Shown one piece after another: positions 1 to 7,325 of a stretch of DNA of 64,000 nucleotides (within the stretch, counting starts at the first letter, position 1; each line of letters begins with the position of its first letter). The notes below the pieces were generated by a model. It was not told the DNA's origin. It worked only from the letters and a program-made list of their open reading frames with translations, and searched no databases. The position numbers were made by a program, and so were the translations under genes. Source of the stretch: Aerococcus urinaehominis (GTDB taxonomy: Bacteria > Bacillota > Bacilli > Lactobacillales > Aerococcaceae); NCBI RefSeq assembly GCF_001543245.1, contig NZ_CP014163.1, positions 310,001-374,000 on the forward strand, written 5' to 3'.

Positions 1-1077
1 GTTACGCTTGGCTGATTCAATAGAAGTTTCAACGATTTCTATACCGGCCAGTTCTTTGGCGGCGTCCGCAAATGGTAGCGAGAAGGTCCCTACCCCACAA
101 AAGAGGTCAAGCACCCGCATATCAGTTTTCACGTCAGCTAAATCCAGAGCGATATCGACCATTTTTTCTGCCTGCACTGGATTAGGTTGGAAAAAGGTAT
201 CAAACCAAAGCCGGTAGCGATAGCCAGCTAATTCATCATAAATATAATCGCGGCCATGTAAAACGATTACCTCTTCAGCCTGGGTTCGGTCAGCGATATC
301 CGTATTTTTAATCCAGGTCAAACTTGCCAGATTAGGAAAATGGTTGGCTAACCGTCTAGTCAAGTCATTAGCTGCTTCCTGATACTCACTCACATCAGCT
401 GTTGTAAACAGGGCGACCATTTCCTCATCTAAAGCAAATGATTTTCTTAGCATTAAATGTCGCAATAAACCTGATTTACCTTCCTTATCATAACTCGGCA
501 ATTGCCAATCTTTAGCCCAGTCAGCAATTGCTTCTTTGTAGGCGACCATTACTTCAGGCGCAATCAGCGAATCCTTCATGTCAATGATGTGGCGGAAATT
601 ACCAGCTTCATGCATGCCGATGGCACCATCTAAGCCAAAGGTTAATTCCATCTTATTACGATAGTGGTAAGGATCTGCCATACCAAGCGTATCCTTAACT
701 AAGGACTCATCGTGACCCTGATCACTTAAGCATTGTTTAACATACTGAGTCTTATAGTCCAATTGAGCTTGATAGTCCATATAAGCCAAGGGCGTCCCCC
801 CTGCTTGCGGCTGACCAGGCTCTGCCTGCCCGATCCTACTTGGGGATGGTTTAAGAATCTCATCATAGTTTACCACTGCCGACTTGCGTCCCTTAGCATT
901 GGGCACAGTCACCCTGACCAAATCGCCTGGCAGAGCCCCACGAACACTTAATTTGAGTTTCTTGCCAAAGGGACCCTTATCAGCAGGATGGTAGTAGACT
1001 GCTTGGCCCATGCCTTTTTCATCAAAACCAATAATTTCTACATCTAATACTTCACTCGGATAATCTTGTCTTGCCAT
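1..1077 (-). CDS. 23S rRNA (uracil-5-)-methyltransferase, RlmCD/RumA family (3' part missing)
   Basis: This gene runs off the left edge; 359 codons are visible and the C-terminus is missing. It should methylate uracil C5 in 23S rRNA using S-adenosylmethionine. Residues 1-70 look like a TRAM RNA-binding domain. The motif FFQPNP is followed by the SAM-binding motif VLDLFCGVGTF, both typical of the TrmA/RlmD superfamily. The start at 1077 has a GGAAG ribosome site just upstream. The cysteines of the 4Fe-4S cluster found in E. coli RlmD are not evident in the N-terminal part, which fits the Gram-positive RlmCD type. The catalytic Cys region lies outside the window. The family is clear; the exact target uridines are inference. 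Confidence 0.88.
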   Translation of the reverse strand, partial: MARQDYPSEVLDVEIIGFDEKGMGQAVYYHPADKGPFGKKLKLSVRGALPGDLVRVTVPNAKGRKSAVVNYDEILKPSPSRIGQAEPGQPQAGGTPLAYMDYQAQLDYKTQYVKQCLSDQGHDESLVKDTLGMADPYHYRNKMELTFGLDGAIGMHEAGNFRHIIDMKDSLIAPEVMVAYKEAIADWAKDWQLPSYDKEGKSGLLRHLMLRKSFALDEEMVALFTTADVSEYQEAANDLTRRLANHFPNLASLTWIKNTDIADRTQAEEVIVLHGRDYIYDELAGYRYRLWFDTFFQPNPVQAEKMVDIALDLADVKTDMRVLDLFCGVGTFSLPFADAAKELAGIEIVETSIESAKRN

Positions 1078-1192
1078 ATTTCTTCCTTTATCAGATTTAT
1101 TTATAATTTATCATTACTTACTTATTTCTTAGGCTAGCAATTTTAACATAGACCCTTTTATTTTAACATAGGCAAAGCTAGCAATAAATTAG

Positions 1193-1221
1193 AAAAACCA
1201 CCCATTTCAAATGAGTGGTTT
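1193..1221 (-). terminator. Intrinsic terminator after the glutathione transferase gene
   Basis: An inverted repeat (AAACCACTCATTT / AAATGGGTGGTTT, with one G-T pair) is followed on the minus strand by TTTTTC and more T-rich sequence, 15 nt beyond the stop codon of the glutathione transferase gene. Confidence 0.8.
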
Positions 1222-1235
1222 GTTTGATAAATAGA

Positions 1236-2090
1236 CTAGTCTTCCCACTGGTCTAACTGTGGACCTGCTGGTAAAATTTCTTTACCAAAGTGGTTGCGAC
1301 CATTTTTACCCAGGTAAGTGCCTTCTTTAATTTCGTCCCAATCAGTAGATTGGTTAAAAGCAGGTATGTGATACAGCTTTTTCAGATAAGCCCAAAGATT
1401 GGGGAAATCTTCTAAACGGTATTGGTTAACTTGGAAGGCTGGATAGAAGACCGTATCAAATCGTAATAATGGTGTATACAAGACGATGTCTGCCAATGTC
1501 AATTGGTTACCGACTAAGTAATCATGTTGGCTTAATGCCTTGTCAATATCCGCCAGGGCAGTGAAGAAAATATCCACTTGCTCATCATAAGTAGCCTGGT
1601 CTTCAGCACCATGGGCCTTATAAGGCGCGGACATGATATCAGAACTAATTCGGACCACCCAAGCATCAATAGCCTCACGGTCATCCTCATTATAAAGGTT
1701 AGGTGCATCACCAGTGTGTAAAGCTTGGAAGCGTGTCACAAAATCTTTTACAATATCAAGGGACTCTTGATTAACTACCTGGCCAGTTTCAATATCAGCT
1801 AAGACAGGCACTGAGTATGGACCGTCGTAGGCTGGATTAGTATTATGGTATACATCACTGACGTATTCAACCCCTAAAACTGGGTCTTTAGCGCCTTCAT
1901 AGCGCTTAAATTCCCAAATCTTTTCTGTTTTAATTGGATCAACCACTGATTTGGAAATAGCGTCTTCCAAACCTAGTAGTGACCGGGCAATATCTGTTCT
2001 TTGGGCAAAAGGACAAGAACGAGCCACAATCAGGTGGTACTTATTAGCTGCAACTTCATAATCATAGTCTTTTTCATATACTTTTGACAT
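1236..2090 (-). CDS. Glutathione S-transferase family protein, xi class (glutathionyl-hydroquinone reductase-like)
   Basis: The 284-residue protein has the layout of xi-class transferases (ECM4/YqjG): an N-terminal thioredoxin fold with the catalytic motif CPFAQR near residue 27, then an all-helical C-terminal domain ending near DEIKEGTYLGKN. Family members reduce glutathionyl-hydroquinones with glutathione. Most carry CPWA[HQ]R, so Phe replaces Trp here. Two ATGs are adjacent; the second (2090) is 6 nt from GGGGAGG and the first only 3 nt, so I prefer 2090. A glyoxalase-fold gene is divergent from it, and glutathione reductase is encoded at 29.4-30.8 kb, so the cell probably uses glutathione. 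The physiological substrate is unknown. Confidence 0.85.
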   Translation of the reverse strand: MSKVYEKDYDYEVAANKYHLIVARSCPFAQRTDIARSLLGLEDAISKSVVDPIKTEKIWEFKRYEGAKDPVLGVEYVSDVYHNTNPAYDGPYSVPVLADIETGQVVNQESLDIVKDFVTRFQALHTGDAPNLYNEDDREAIDAWVVRISSDIMSAPYKAHGAEDQATYDEQVDIFFTALADIDKALSQHDYLVGNQLTLADIVLYTPLLRFDTVFYPAFQVNQYRLEDFPNLWAYLKKLYHIPAFNQSTDWDEIKEGTYLGKNGRNHFGKEILPAGPQLDQWED

Positions 2091-2128
2091 CATAAACCTC
2101 CCCTATCTTTATATTTATATTTTGCCAG

Positions 2129-2138
2129 GTTAGCTAAC
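2129..2138. promoter_or_regulatory. 10-bp palindrome between the divergent GST and VOC genes
   Basis: GTTAGCTAAC is a perfect palindrome about 38 bp upstream of the glutathione transferase start. It would sit inside the spacer of a weak candidate promoter (TTGCTA / CAAAAT) for that gene. It could be an operator, but short palindromes also arise by chance. Confidence 0.25.
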
Positions 2139-2161
2139 TTTTAGCAAGTAATGCGCTTTAA

Positions 2162-2189
2162 TTGCATTATTAACTATGTTCTTTATAAT
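2162..2189 (+). promoter_or_regulatory. Promoter of the glyoxalase-fold gene
   Basis: TTGCAT (-35) and TATAAT (-10) are separated by 16 bp and end 30 nt before the ATG at 2220, a good match to a housekeeping sigma promoter. Confidence 0.75.
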
Positions 2190-2219
2190 GAAAGTGTGAT
2201 GAATAAAGGAGGAGATTTG

Positions 2220-2600
2220 ATGCAACAAGAATTAGTTGAAATTTGTGTACGGGTTCGCGACATCGATAAAACCCTTGATTTCTACACAAACCTATTCGAC
2301 TTTGAAGTTAGCCGCGAGCGTAAGTTTCCTGAGGATGGTTTTGACTTAATTTATTTAGCTAGTCCAGGCAGTCCACTTGAAATTGAGCTAACCTATAATT
2401 ATGATGCGGACCCTTATGAGATTGGTGACGGCTTTAGCCACCTAGGTGTTAAAGTTGCTGATCTTGAAGAAATGCACAAAATTTGCCAAGCATCTAACTA
2501 TGAAACTGGCGAACTAAAAGGCCTAAGTGGCGGTGAGCCAAGCTACTTCTTTGTTACCGATCCTGACGGCTATCGGATTGAGGTTAAGCGAGATAAATAA
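2220..2600 (+). CDS. VOC-superfamily protein, lactoylglutathione lyase-like
   Basis: A 126-residue single-domain vicinal-oxygen-chelate protein resembling glyoxalase I (methylglyoxal plus glutathione to lactoylglutathione). Candidate metal ligands are His near the start of the second betaalphabetabetabeta module (GDGFSHLGV) and the Glu of DPDGYRIEV at the C-terminus, with Glu in EIELTYNY. An in-frame ATG at 2151 lies upstream of the -10 box, whereas 2220 has AGGAGG at proper distance, so 2220 is the start. A paralogue is encoded at 57912-58286 (same LTYNYD, GDG, DPDGY signatures). Whether it is a true glyoxalase I or another VOC enzyme cannot be settled here. Confidence 0.85.
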   Translation: MQQELVEICVRVRDIDKTLDFYTNLFDFEVSRERKFPEDGFDLIYLASPGSPLEIELTYNYDADPYEIGDGFSHLGVKVADLEEMHKICQASNYETGELKGLSGGEPSYFFVTDPDGYRIEVKRDK

Positions 2601-2622
2601 TTTGTCTGCTAGACTTATTACG

Positions 2623-2668
2623 TACAAAATACCCACCTAAGAGCGATCCCTTAGGTGGGTATTTTGTA
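2623..2668 (+). terminator. Strong intrinsic terminator after the VOC gene
   Basis: A perfect 19-bp inverted repeat with an 8-nt loop. The T-rich segment ATTTTGTA forms the base of the stem. Confidence 0.85.
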
Positions 2669-2807
2669 TGTAATCTTGTATGATAACGGTCAGAATGAGT
2701 GCAAAATAATTTTGCTTTCTTAGGGCTTCTCGATAAAAAGAAAAAGCGCCTCAAACGCTAATATATCAACGTTTTAAGGCTCTTTGTCAAATAGTGTTGG
2801 TGATATT

Positions 2808-2845
2808 AAAGATCGAAGTTTTGACTTCGGTCTTTTTTATTTTTC
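2808..2845. terminator. Terminator-like hairpin at the transposase-3' end of ISL3 copy 1
   Basis: The stem around GATCGAAGT/ACTTCGGTC is followed by TTTTTT on the plus strand and by TTTAAT on the minus strand, so it may stop transcription in both directions. The same structure lies in the second copy near 13296-13330. Confidence 0.55.
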
Positions 2846-2849
2846 TAGC

Positions 2850-3081
2850 CATCGGCTAGAGTCTCCAGAGAATTGGTCATCTGTTCAACAGCCATGGCAC
2901 CGGTTCGAGCCAAGCTCTCTCACCTCGCCAGCCTCAAACAAGCTGTAGTCAATCGCTATATCCGTACGTCGCGTTGCTCCTACAGCTCTAGGATTGTCAC
3001 AGCTTGTAATTCTTTGGCGTGCTCAACATGGCTAACAGATGCCCATTCCCCTCCGACTCTAGCAAAGAAATATCTTATCAA
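2850..3081. other. Conserved noncoding tail of ISL3 copy 1
   Basis: About 230 bp between the transposase stop and the terminal hairpin is shared with the other IS copy. It includes an inverted repeat ACAAGCTGT/ACAGCTTGT enclosing a second short stem, and a stem CTAGCC/GGCTAG whose loop differs between copies. An open frame at 2873-3085 on the plus strand is conserved, but it has no ribosome site. I see no recognisable gene. Confidence 0.5.
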
Positions 3082-4434
3082 TTAAGCACATAGGGCCCTA
3101 GATTCTGCATCTAACTTTTCAATCTTTCTCTTTACAGTAGTTTTACTTTCCTTTTTTGCCTCATAGGATTTAAAAGAAAGAAAAGCCCGTGCCCTTAAAT
3201 GATAAAAATTGCGGTAACCAAATCCGGAACGTTTAATATTCTTAATTTTATTATTCATACCCTCAATTGGCCCATTGGAAAGTGTATAACGAAAGCTATT
3301 GATAATAGCAGGTAAGTATTTGAGCAGAGTATTCATCGTTTTTCTCAATTTTTTTGGGAGCCGTTGGCTCTTATTGCGACTAATTGTATGTAGGAAAGCA
3401 TTGATATTCCCTGTTTTAAGGTAATATTTGAGCTCGTTCACGACATCATAGACTTTTCTAAATTTACTGTCGATATTAAGCATAAATTCAACTATACCTG
3501 TTTCTGTTATAAGGCCATCAAATAAGCGATGTGTGCGGTAATTAACACTATTCAGTGCTTCTTGGTTCTTTAAAATCAGCTTCCATAACTGTTTCAATTT
3601 CCGATAGTGTGTTGATTGCTTAGGTTGTTGATTCATCACAAGAATCCGTTGGCTATTCAAAGTCTGATTCAGTAGTTGGACAATATGGAATCGGTCAATA
3701 ATAATTTTCGCATTTGGAAAGATTTGTTGTAAAAAATCATAATAAGGTGAGTACATATCCATGGTAATCGTTTCAACTAGCTTTCTCTTTTCCAGAGGGA
3801 AACGCATAAAATAATCTCTTAAATAAGCTTGCGTCCGATCTTCTAATATATCAAATAAACGATGATTAGCTGCATCCACTAGGATGCAAGACATAGCGCC
3901 TGAGACATTTTTAACAGATTTAAACTCATCAATAGATAAATGCCTAGGTAGTTGCCGGTAACTTTGTTTGAATTGTTTAGCAGTCGATTCAAGCAGACGA
4001 ATAACAGTAGAATTTGAAATATTAAGTTTTTTAGCGATTAAGGACATACTTTGCGACTCTGATAATTCTTGTATCGCTAAACACTTGATTTGGCGACTAA
4101 TAAAGTAATTTTTAGCAACTAGATTAGAAGAGGCTGTAAACGTAATTTGGCAATTTTTACAGAAAAATCGCTGTTTTTTTAATACTAAAGAGATTGGTTG
4201 TGTGTTGAATTCACCTATTAAAATGCGCGATAGTTTATAACCATGCTTAATAATACTAGCTTGGTCAGCCTCCTTATGGAGGCAATTTGGACAGCTGTCT
4301 GGTTGATAAGTTAGTGTGCCGTAGATTACTTTATGAGTCACTTGTTTAATCTTTTTAATCGTTACCTTGTCCTCTAATTTAATATTTTCGTCTGTAATAC
4401 TTAATAGGTTTTTGATACAATCATTTTGAGCCAT
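3082..4434 (-). CDS. ISL3-family transposase (copy 1)
   Basis: A 450-residue DDE transposase. The N-terminal region has paired cysteines (CPNC near residue 48, CKNC near 92) typical of the ISL3 zinc-binding domain. A helix-turn-helix follows (SQSMSLIAKKLNISNSTV). The catalytic core shows Asp in LSIDEFKS, Asp in TITMDMYSPY and Glu in NGPIEGMNNKIK. A GGAGAATTC ribosome site precedes the ATG. It appears intact and is about 98 percent identical to the copy-2 protein. The differences are concentrated in the last 40 residues. Confidence 0.95.
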   Translation of the reverse strand: MAQNDCIKNLLSITDENIKLEDKVTIKKIKQVTHKVIYGTLTYQPDSCPNCLHKEADQASIIKHGYKLSRILIGEFNTQPISLVLKKQRFFCKNCQITFTASSNLVAKNYFISRQIKCLAIQELSESQSMSLIAKKLNISNSTVIRLLESTAKQFKQSYRQLPRHLSIDEFKSVKNVSGAMSCILVDAANHRLFDILEDRTQAYLRDYFMRFPLEKRKLVETITMDMYSPYYDFLQQIFPNAKIIIDRFHIVQLLNQTLNSQRILVMNQQPKQSTHYRKLKQLWKLILKNQEALNSVNYRTHRLFDGLITETGIVEFMLNIDSKFRKVYDVVNELKYYLKTGNINAFLHTISRNKSQRLPKKLRKTMNTLLKYLPAIINSFRYTLSNGPIEGMNNKIKNIKRSGFGYRNFYHLRARAFLSFKSYEAKKESKTTVKRKIEKLDAESRALCA

Positions 4435-4506
4435 GTGAATTCTCCTTTGTAGTTTTGTCTGACAACTTAATTATAAAGAATTCGCTGGCTTTTTGTGATT
4501 CTAAAT

Positions 4507-4542
4507 AAAAAAGGTGTCAGTGAGTTTTTACTCACCAACACC
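4507..4542 (-). terminator. Terminator at the transposase-5' end of ISL3 copy 1
   Basis: The inverted repeat GGTGTTGGTGAGT / ACTCACTGACACC is followed on the minus strand by TTTTTT. It lies inside the IS upstream of the transposase start, so it would block outside transcription from entering the transposase gene. In this copy it would also end the tRNA-Ala transcript. Confidence 0.75.
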
Positions 4543-4609
4543 AAAAAGTATAGAACCCGTTTTAAGGCACAAAATTTCTTTCTCGATATGTTCTTATGTC
4601 TTCTCAAAA

Positions 4610-4682
4610 TGGAGACGATCGGGCTCGAACCGACGACCTCTACACTGCCAGTGTAGCGCTCTCCCAACTGAGCTACGCCCCC
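4610..4682 (-). tRNA. tRNA-Ala (anticodon GGC)
   Basis: A full cloverleaf: acceptor GGGGGCG/CGTCTCC with the G3-U70 pair that identifies alanine tRNAs, a D-arm GCTC..GAGC, an anticodon stem CTACA/TGTAG with loop CTGGCAG (anticodon GGC, reading GCC and GCU), a T-arm with GTTCGAGC, and discriminator A. CCA is not encoded. It stands alone. The IS insertion point lies 45 nt beyond its 3' end. Confidence 0.96.
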
Positions 4683-4694
4683 GCAACAAAGTTA

Positions 4695-4723
4695 ATTATA
4701 GCATGGTCTCATATAAGAGGCAA
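4695..4723 (-). promoter_or_regulatory. Promoter of tRNA-Ala
   Basis: TTGCCT and TATAAT with a 17-bp spacer on the minus strand; the -10 box ends 12 nt before the mature 5' end of the tRNA. Confidence 0.8.
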
Positions 4724-4761
4724 GCCTTTTCTCTATTTTTTTCTAGATATCAAATTAAAAT

Positions 4762-4788
4762 CACGCCAGTCACCTAAAGACTAGCGTG
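4762..4788 (-). terminator. Terminator after the aminotransferase gene
   Basis: A 10-bp stem CACGCTAGTC/GACTGGCGTG with one G-T pair, followed on the minus strand by ATTTTAATTT. The T-tract is weak. Confidence 0.6.
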
Positions 4789-4798
4789 AAGCAATTTT

Positions 4799-5998
4799 TT
4801 AAATTTCTTGACGATTGGGGTAGCGGTCAAGCGCTAGAGCAAGAATTGCCATGGCACGTTCGATCATTTCTTCACTGACACAGTAAGACAAGCGAATCTC
4901 ATTCTTGCCGTATCTTGGGTCGGTATAAAAGGCCTGAGCTGGTGTAGCCAAAACAGTATAACCATCTATTTCAACCTGGTCTAGCATCCAAATAATAAAT
5001 TTTTCGGCATCATCTACTGGTAACTGAATGATATTGTAAAAAGCGCCCTCTGGTTCAGTGACTTTAACCCCTTTAATTTTCTGTAGGGCTTGATTAAGTA
5101 CCTCGCGACGATTTTTATAAATTTTACGGTTATCGTAGACATATTGGTCATCTACTAAATCCATGGCCCCTGCTCCAACCTGGTCCAAGGTTGAAACTGA
5201 CAAACGCGATTGGCAAAGTTTCATAATATGGGCCATAAATTCCTTGTTTTTAGAAGCTAAAGACCCAATCCGTGCACCACAAGCTGAATATTTTTTTGAA
5301 ATAGAATCAACTAATACAACCCGCTCAGCAATTTCTGGATAATCACCAAAGGATACAAAAGGCCGATCTGTATAGTTAAACTCCCGGTAAACCTCATCGG
5401 CAACAATAAATAAATCATGTTTGATCGCTATAGCAATTACCTGCTCAATTTCTGCTTGGGTATAAACCCGACCGGTTGGGTTGCCAGGACTAGATAATAG
5501 GATTGCCTTGGTTTTATCAGTAATTTTATCCTCAAAATCAGCTATGCTTGGCATGGCAAAGCCATTGTCTATAGAACTATGGACACCGACCAATCGCCCT
5601 CCTGCCATCTTAGCAAAGGTATCATAGTTTGGATAAAAGGGTTCAATGGTTAAAACCTCATCACCTTCATCTAATAAGGTCATCATCGTGAAGACCAATC
5701 CTTCTGAAGCCCCCGCAGTAATTACTAATTCCTCAATGGCGAAATCCAAACCATAGTTACGGAGGTATAGCTGCATCGTTTCTAAGGTTTTTTTCATCCC
5801 CCGTGAATTGGTATATTCTAAAACTGAAACCTCAAAATGAGAGATAGCATCGTAGAAAACCTGTGGTGTTTCAATATCCGGTTGCCCAATATTCAAAGGA
5901 ATCACCTTAAGTCCCTTGTCCCTAGCAGTTTGCGCGTAGCCACTTAGACGACGGATGGGTGAACTTGCCATGCCTTCAACCCGGTTTGAAAATTTCAT
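4799..5998 (-). CDS. PLP-dependent class I/II aminotransferase (aspartate aminotransferase-like)
   Basis: A 399-residue fold-type I aminotransferase. Visible family signatures are NIGQPDIETP near the start, SSPGNPTGRVY (substrate/PLP contacts), VADEVYREF (PLP Asp and Tyr), and the Schiff-base lysine in SISKKYSACGARIG. The C-terminal Arg of EIRLSYCVS binds the substrate carboxylate. It probably transfers an amino group between glutamate and a keto acid such as oxaloacetate, in the cytoplasm. It is followed by its own terminator. Substrate preference cannot be read from sequence; aromatic or branched-chain specificity is possible. Confidence 0.88.
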   Translation of the reverse strand: MKFSNRVEGMASSPIRRLSGYAQTARDKGLKVIPLNIGQPDIETPQVFYDAISHFEVSVLEYTNSRGMKKTLETMQLYLRNYGLDFAIEELVITAGASEGLVFTMMTLLDEGDEVLTIEPFYPNYDTFAKMAGGRLVGVHSSIDNGFAMPSIADFEDKITDKTKAILLSSPGNPTGRVYTQAEIEQVIAIAIKHDLFIVADEVYREFNYTDRPFVSFGDYPEIAERVVLVDSISKKYSACGARIGSLASKNKEFMAHIMKLCQSRLSVSTLDQVGAGAMDLVDDQYVYDNRKIYKNRREVLNQALQKIKGVKVTEPEGAFYNIIQLPVDDAEKFIIWMLDQVEIDGYTVLATPAQAFYTDPRYGKNEIRLSYCVSEEMIERAMAILALALDRYPNRQEI

Positions 5999-6080
5999 AT
6001 TGCCACCTACTTCTAAATTGATAAAGGTATTTTACCCTATGGCAATATCAGTCTGCAATATCTGGTAAATTTATATTTTT

Positions 6081-6908
6081 TTAAAGGTCAATTTCCAGGT
6101 AAATTGGCGTATGATCTTGACGGTCACCAGAATCAATCATTTCAGATCGTTTTACTCGGCCCTTTATCCGATCAGAAACTAGAAAATAGTCAATTCTCCA
6201 GCCAGAGTTATTAATTTTAGAAGTTTTTACACGTTGCGCCCACCAAGTATACTGCCCTTCAACATCACCATGTACATGACGGAAGGTATCAATAAAACCA
6301 CGATTTAATAGCTTAGTGAATCCCTCGCGCTCCTCGTCAGTAAAACCAGCTGAGCGGCGATTATTTTCCGGATGAGCCAGGTCGATCTCATTGTGGGCAA
6401 CGTTAAAATCACCCGTTGCAATAACCGGCTTATCCTGATCTAAGCGTGCTAAATAATCAGCATATTTAATATCCCAGGCTTGCCGATCTTCCAGTCTTGC
6501 TAAAGCAGAACCAGCATTAGGAGTATAAACGCCGGTAAAGTAGAAGTCTGGAAATTCCAAGGTTATAATCCGCCCTTCACTATCCATAGGCTCAGGCGCA
6601 CCAATAGCTGGATAGGTCACCTCTGGCTGATAGTCTTTTTTCCATAAAATCATGGTACCAGCATAGCCCTTTCGCGCTGGTTCCTTAGAAGAGGTCCAGG
6701 CATAATCATAGCCAGGCACCCGGTCCATTAAAATTTCCATATGCTTTTTACTTGGCCCTGAGGCCTGCAATTTGGTTTCTTGGATGGCAATGACATCAGC
6801 ATCATATTGATCAATAGTATCTAATACCAGACGAGATAGTTGGGCCCGTGCAGAATCAGATGTGAGGGCAGCATTTAGCGAGTCGATATTCCAGGAAATA
6901 AATTTCAT
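6081..6908 (-). CDS. exoA: Exodeoxyribonuclease III / AP endonuclease
   Basis: A 275-residue member of the exonuclease-endonuclease-phosphatase family, the usual length for ExoA/XthA. Catalytic signatures are visible in order: ISWNIDSL, IAIQETKLQ (metal-binding Glu), GVYTPNAG, ATGDFNVAHNEIDL (Asp/Asn), WRIDYFLVS and the terminal DHTPIYLEI (general-base His). It cleaves DNA 5' to abasic sites and degrades 3' ends in base-excision repair. GGAGC precedes the ATG. It stands in its own transcription unit. Confidence 0.95.
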   Translation of the reverse strand: MKFISWNIDSLNAALTSDSARAQLSRLVLDTIDQYDADVIAIQETKLQASGPSKKHMEILMDRVPGYDYAWTSSKEPARKGYAGTMILWKKDYQPEVTYPAIGAPEPMDSEGRIITLEFPDFYFTGVYTPNAGSALARLEDRQAWDIKYADYLARLDQDKPVIATGDFNVAHNEIDLAHPENNRRSAGFTDEEREGFTKLLNRGFIDTFRHVHGDVEGQYTWWAQRVKTSKINNSGWRIDYFLVSDRIKGRVKRSEMIDSGDRQDHTPIYLEIDL

Positions 6909-7004
6909 AGTCTAAGCTCCTTTATTTATCAATTACTAGCTAGTCTACCATAATTTATTTAAGCAAGCATTTAAAAGGACTGCAAACTTACAAGCCGGCG
7001 ATGC

Positions 7005-7259
7005 TCAGTTTTGTTTGATGATCCGCCATAAGCCGACAAGTCCAGTAATAATGACAGCATATTTAAAAATAGACAAAACTAAAATACCAGTATTTTCATA
7101 AGTCACAGGGACAATTAGGGCAACTAATAAATAAGCAATTAGATAGCAAATACCATTTACTAGCAAACCTAGTCCCCATTCTTTAAGCGTTAGGACTCTT
7201 GCCTTAACAGCTAGTTGGCCCCAAAATGCTTTAAAAGCCGTTACTAATTGTTTCATCAT
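7005..7259 (-). CDS. Small two-helix membrane protein of unknown function
   Basis: An 84-residue protein with a basic amphipathic N-terminus (about residues 1-25) and two hydrophobic segments (about 28-52 and 60-78) ending in a short positive tail. No family recognised. The start is ATG ATG (7259 or 7256) after an AAGG-containing sequence; the ribosome site is weak. It lies downstream of the M20 amidohydrolase but beyond that gene's terminator, so it is probably transcribed separately or by read-through. Confidence 0.6.
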   Translation of the reverse strand: MMKQLVTAFKAFWGQLAVKARVLTLKEWGLGLLVNGICYLIAYLLVALIVPVTYENTGILVLSIFKYAVIITGLVGLWRIIKQN

Positions 7260-7290
7260 TTAGGATACCTTATCCTCTCTATTTCAATAA

Positions 7291-7313
7291 AAAAGCCGGC
7301 TTAGCCGGCTTTT
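7291..7313 (-). terminator. Terminator after the M20 amidohydrolase gene
   Basis: AAAAGCCGGC-TTA-GCCGGCTTTT, a 10-bp perfect stem with a 3-nt loop and T-runs on both strands. Confidence 0.9.
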
Positions 7314-7325
7314 ATAATTTTAAAC

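Larger units (their letters stand above)
2778..4557 (-). mobile_element. ISL3-family insertion sequence, copy 1
   Basis: This 1,780-bp element is flanked by an 8-bp direct repeat CGTTTTAA (2770-2777 and 4558-4565), the duplication length expected of ISL3. Its imperfect terminal inverted repeats begin GGCTCTTTGTC (2778 inward) and GGTTCTATACT (4557 inward) and share GTGTTGGTGA about 16 bp in. It carries one transposase gene on the minus strand and about 300 bp of noncoding sequence beyond the transposase stop. It lies about 50 bp beyond the 3' end of the tRNA-Ala gene. A second copy in the opposite orientation lies at 11577-13357. Confidence 0.93.

Noticed and set aside
2895-2925. tRNA-like string GGTTCGAGCCAA in the ISL3 tail
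   Set aside because: No T-arm stem, acceptor or anticodon arm can be built around it.
2873-3085. Open frame inside the ISL3 tail, conserved as 13055-13261 in the other copy
   Set aside because: It lacks a ribosome site, runs opposite to the transposase, and its conservation follows from the conserved DNA of the IS. Kept as noncoding tail.
4467-4784. Three open frames on both strands across the tRNA-Ala region
   Set aside because: They read through a clear tRNA and an IS end and have no similarity to proteins.
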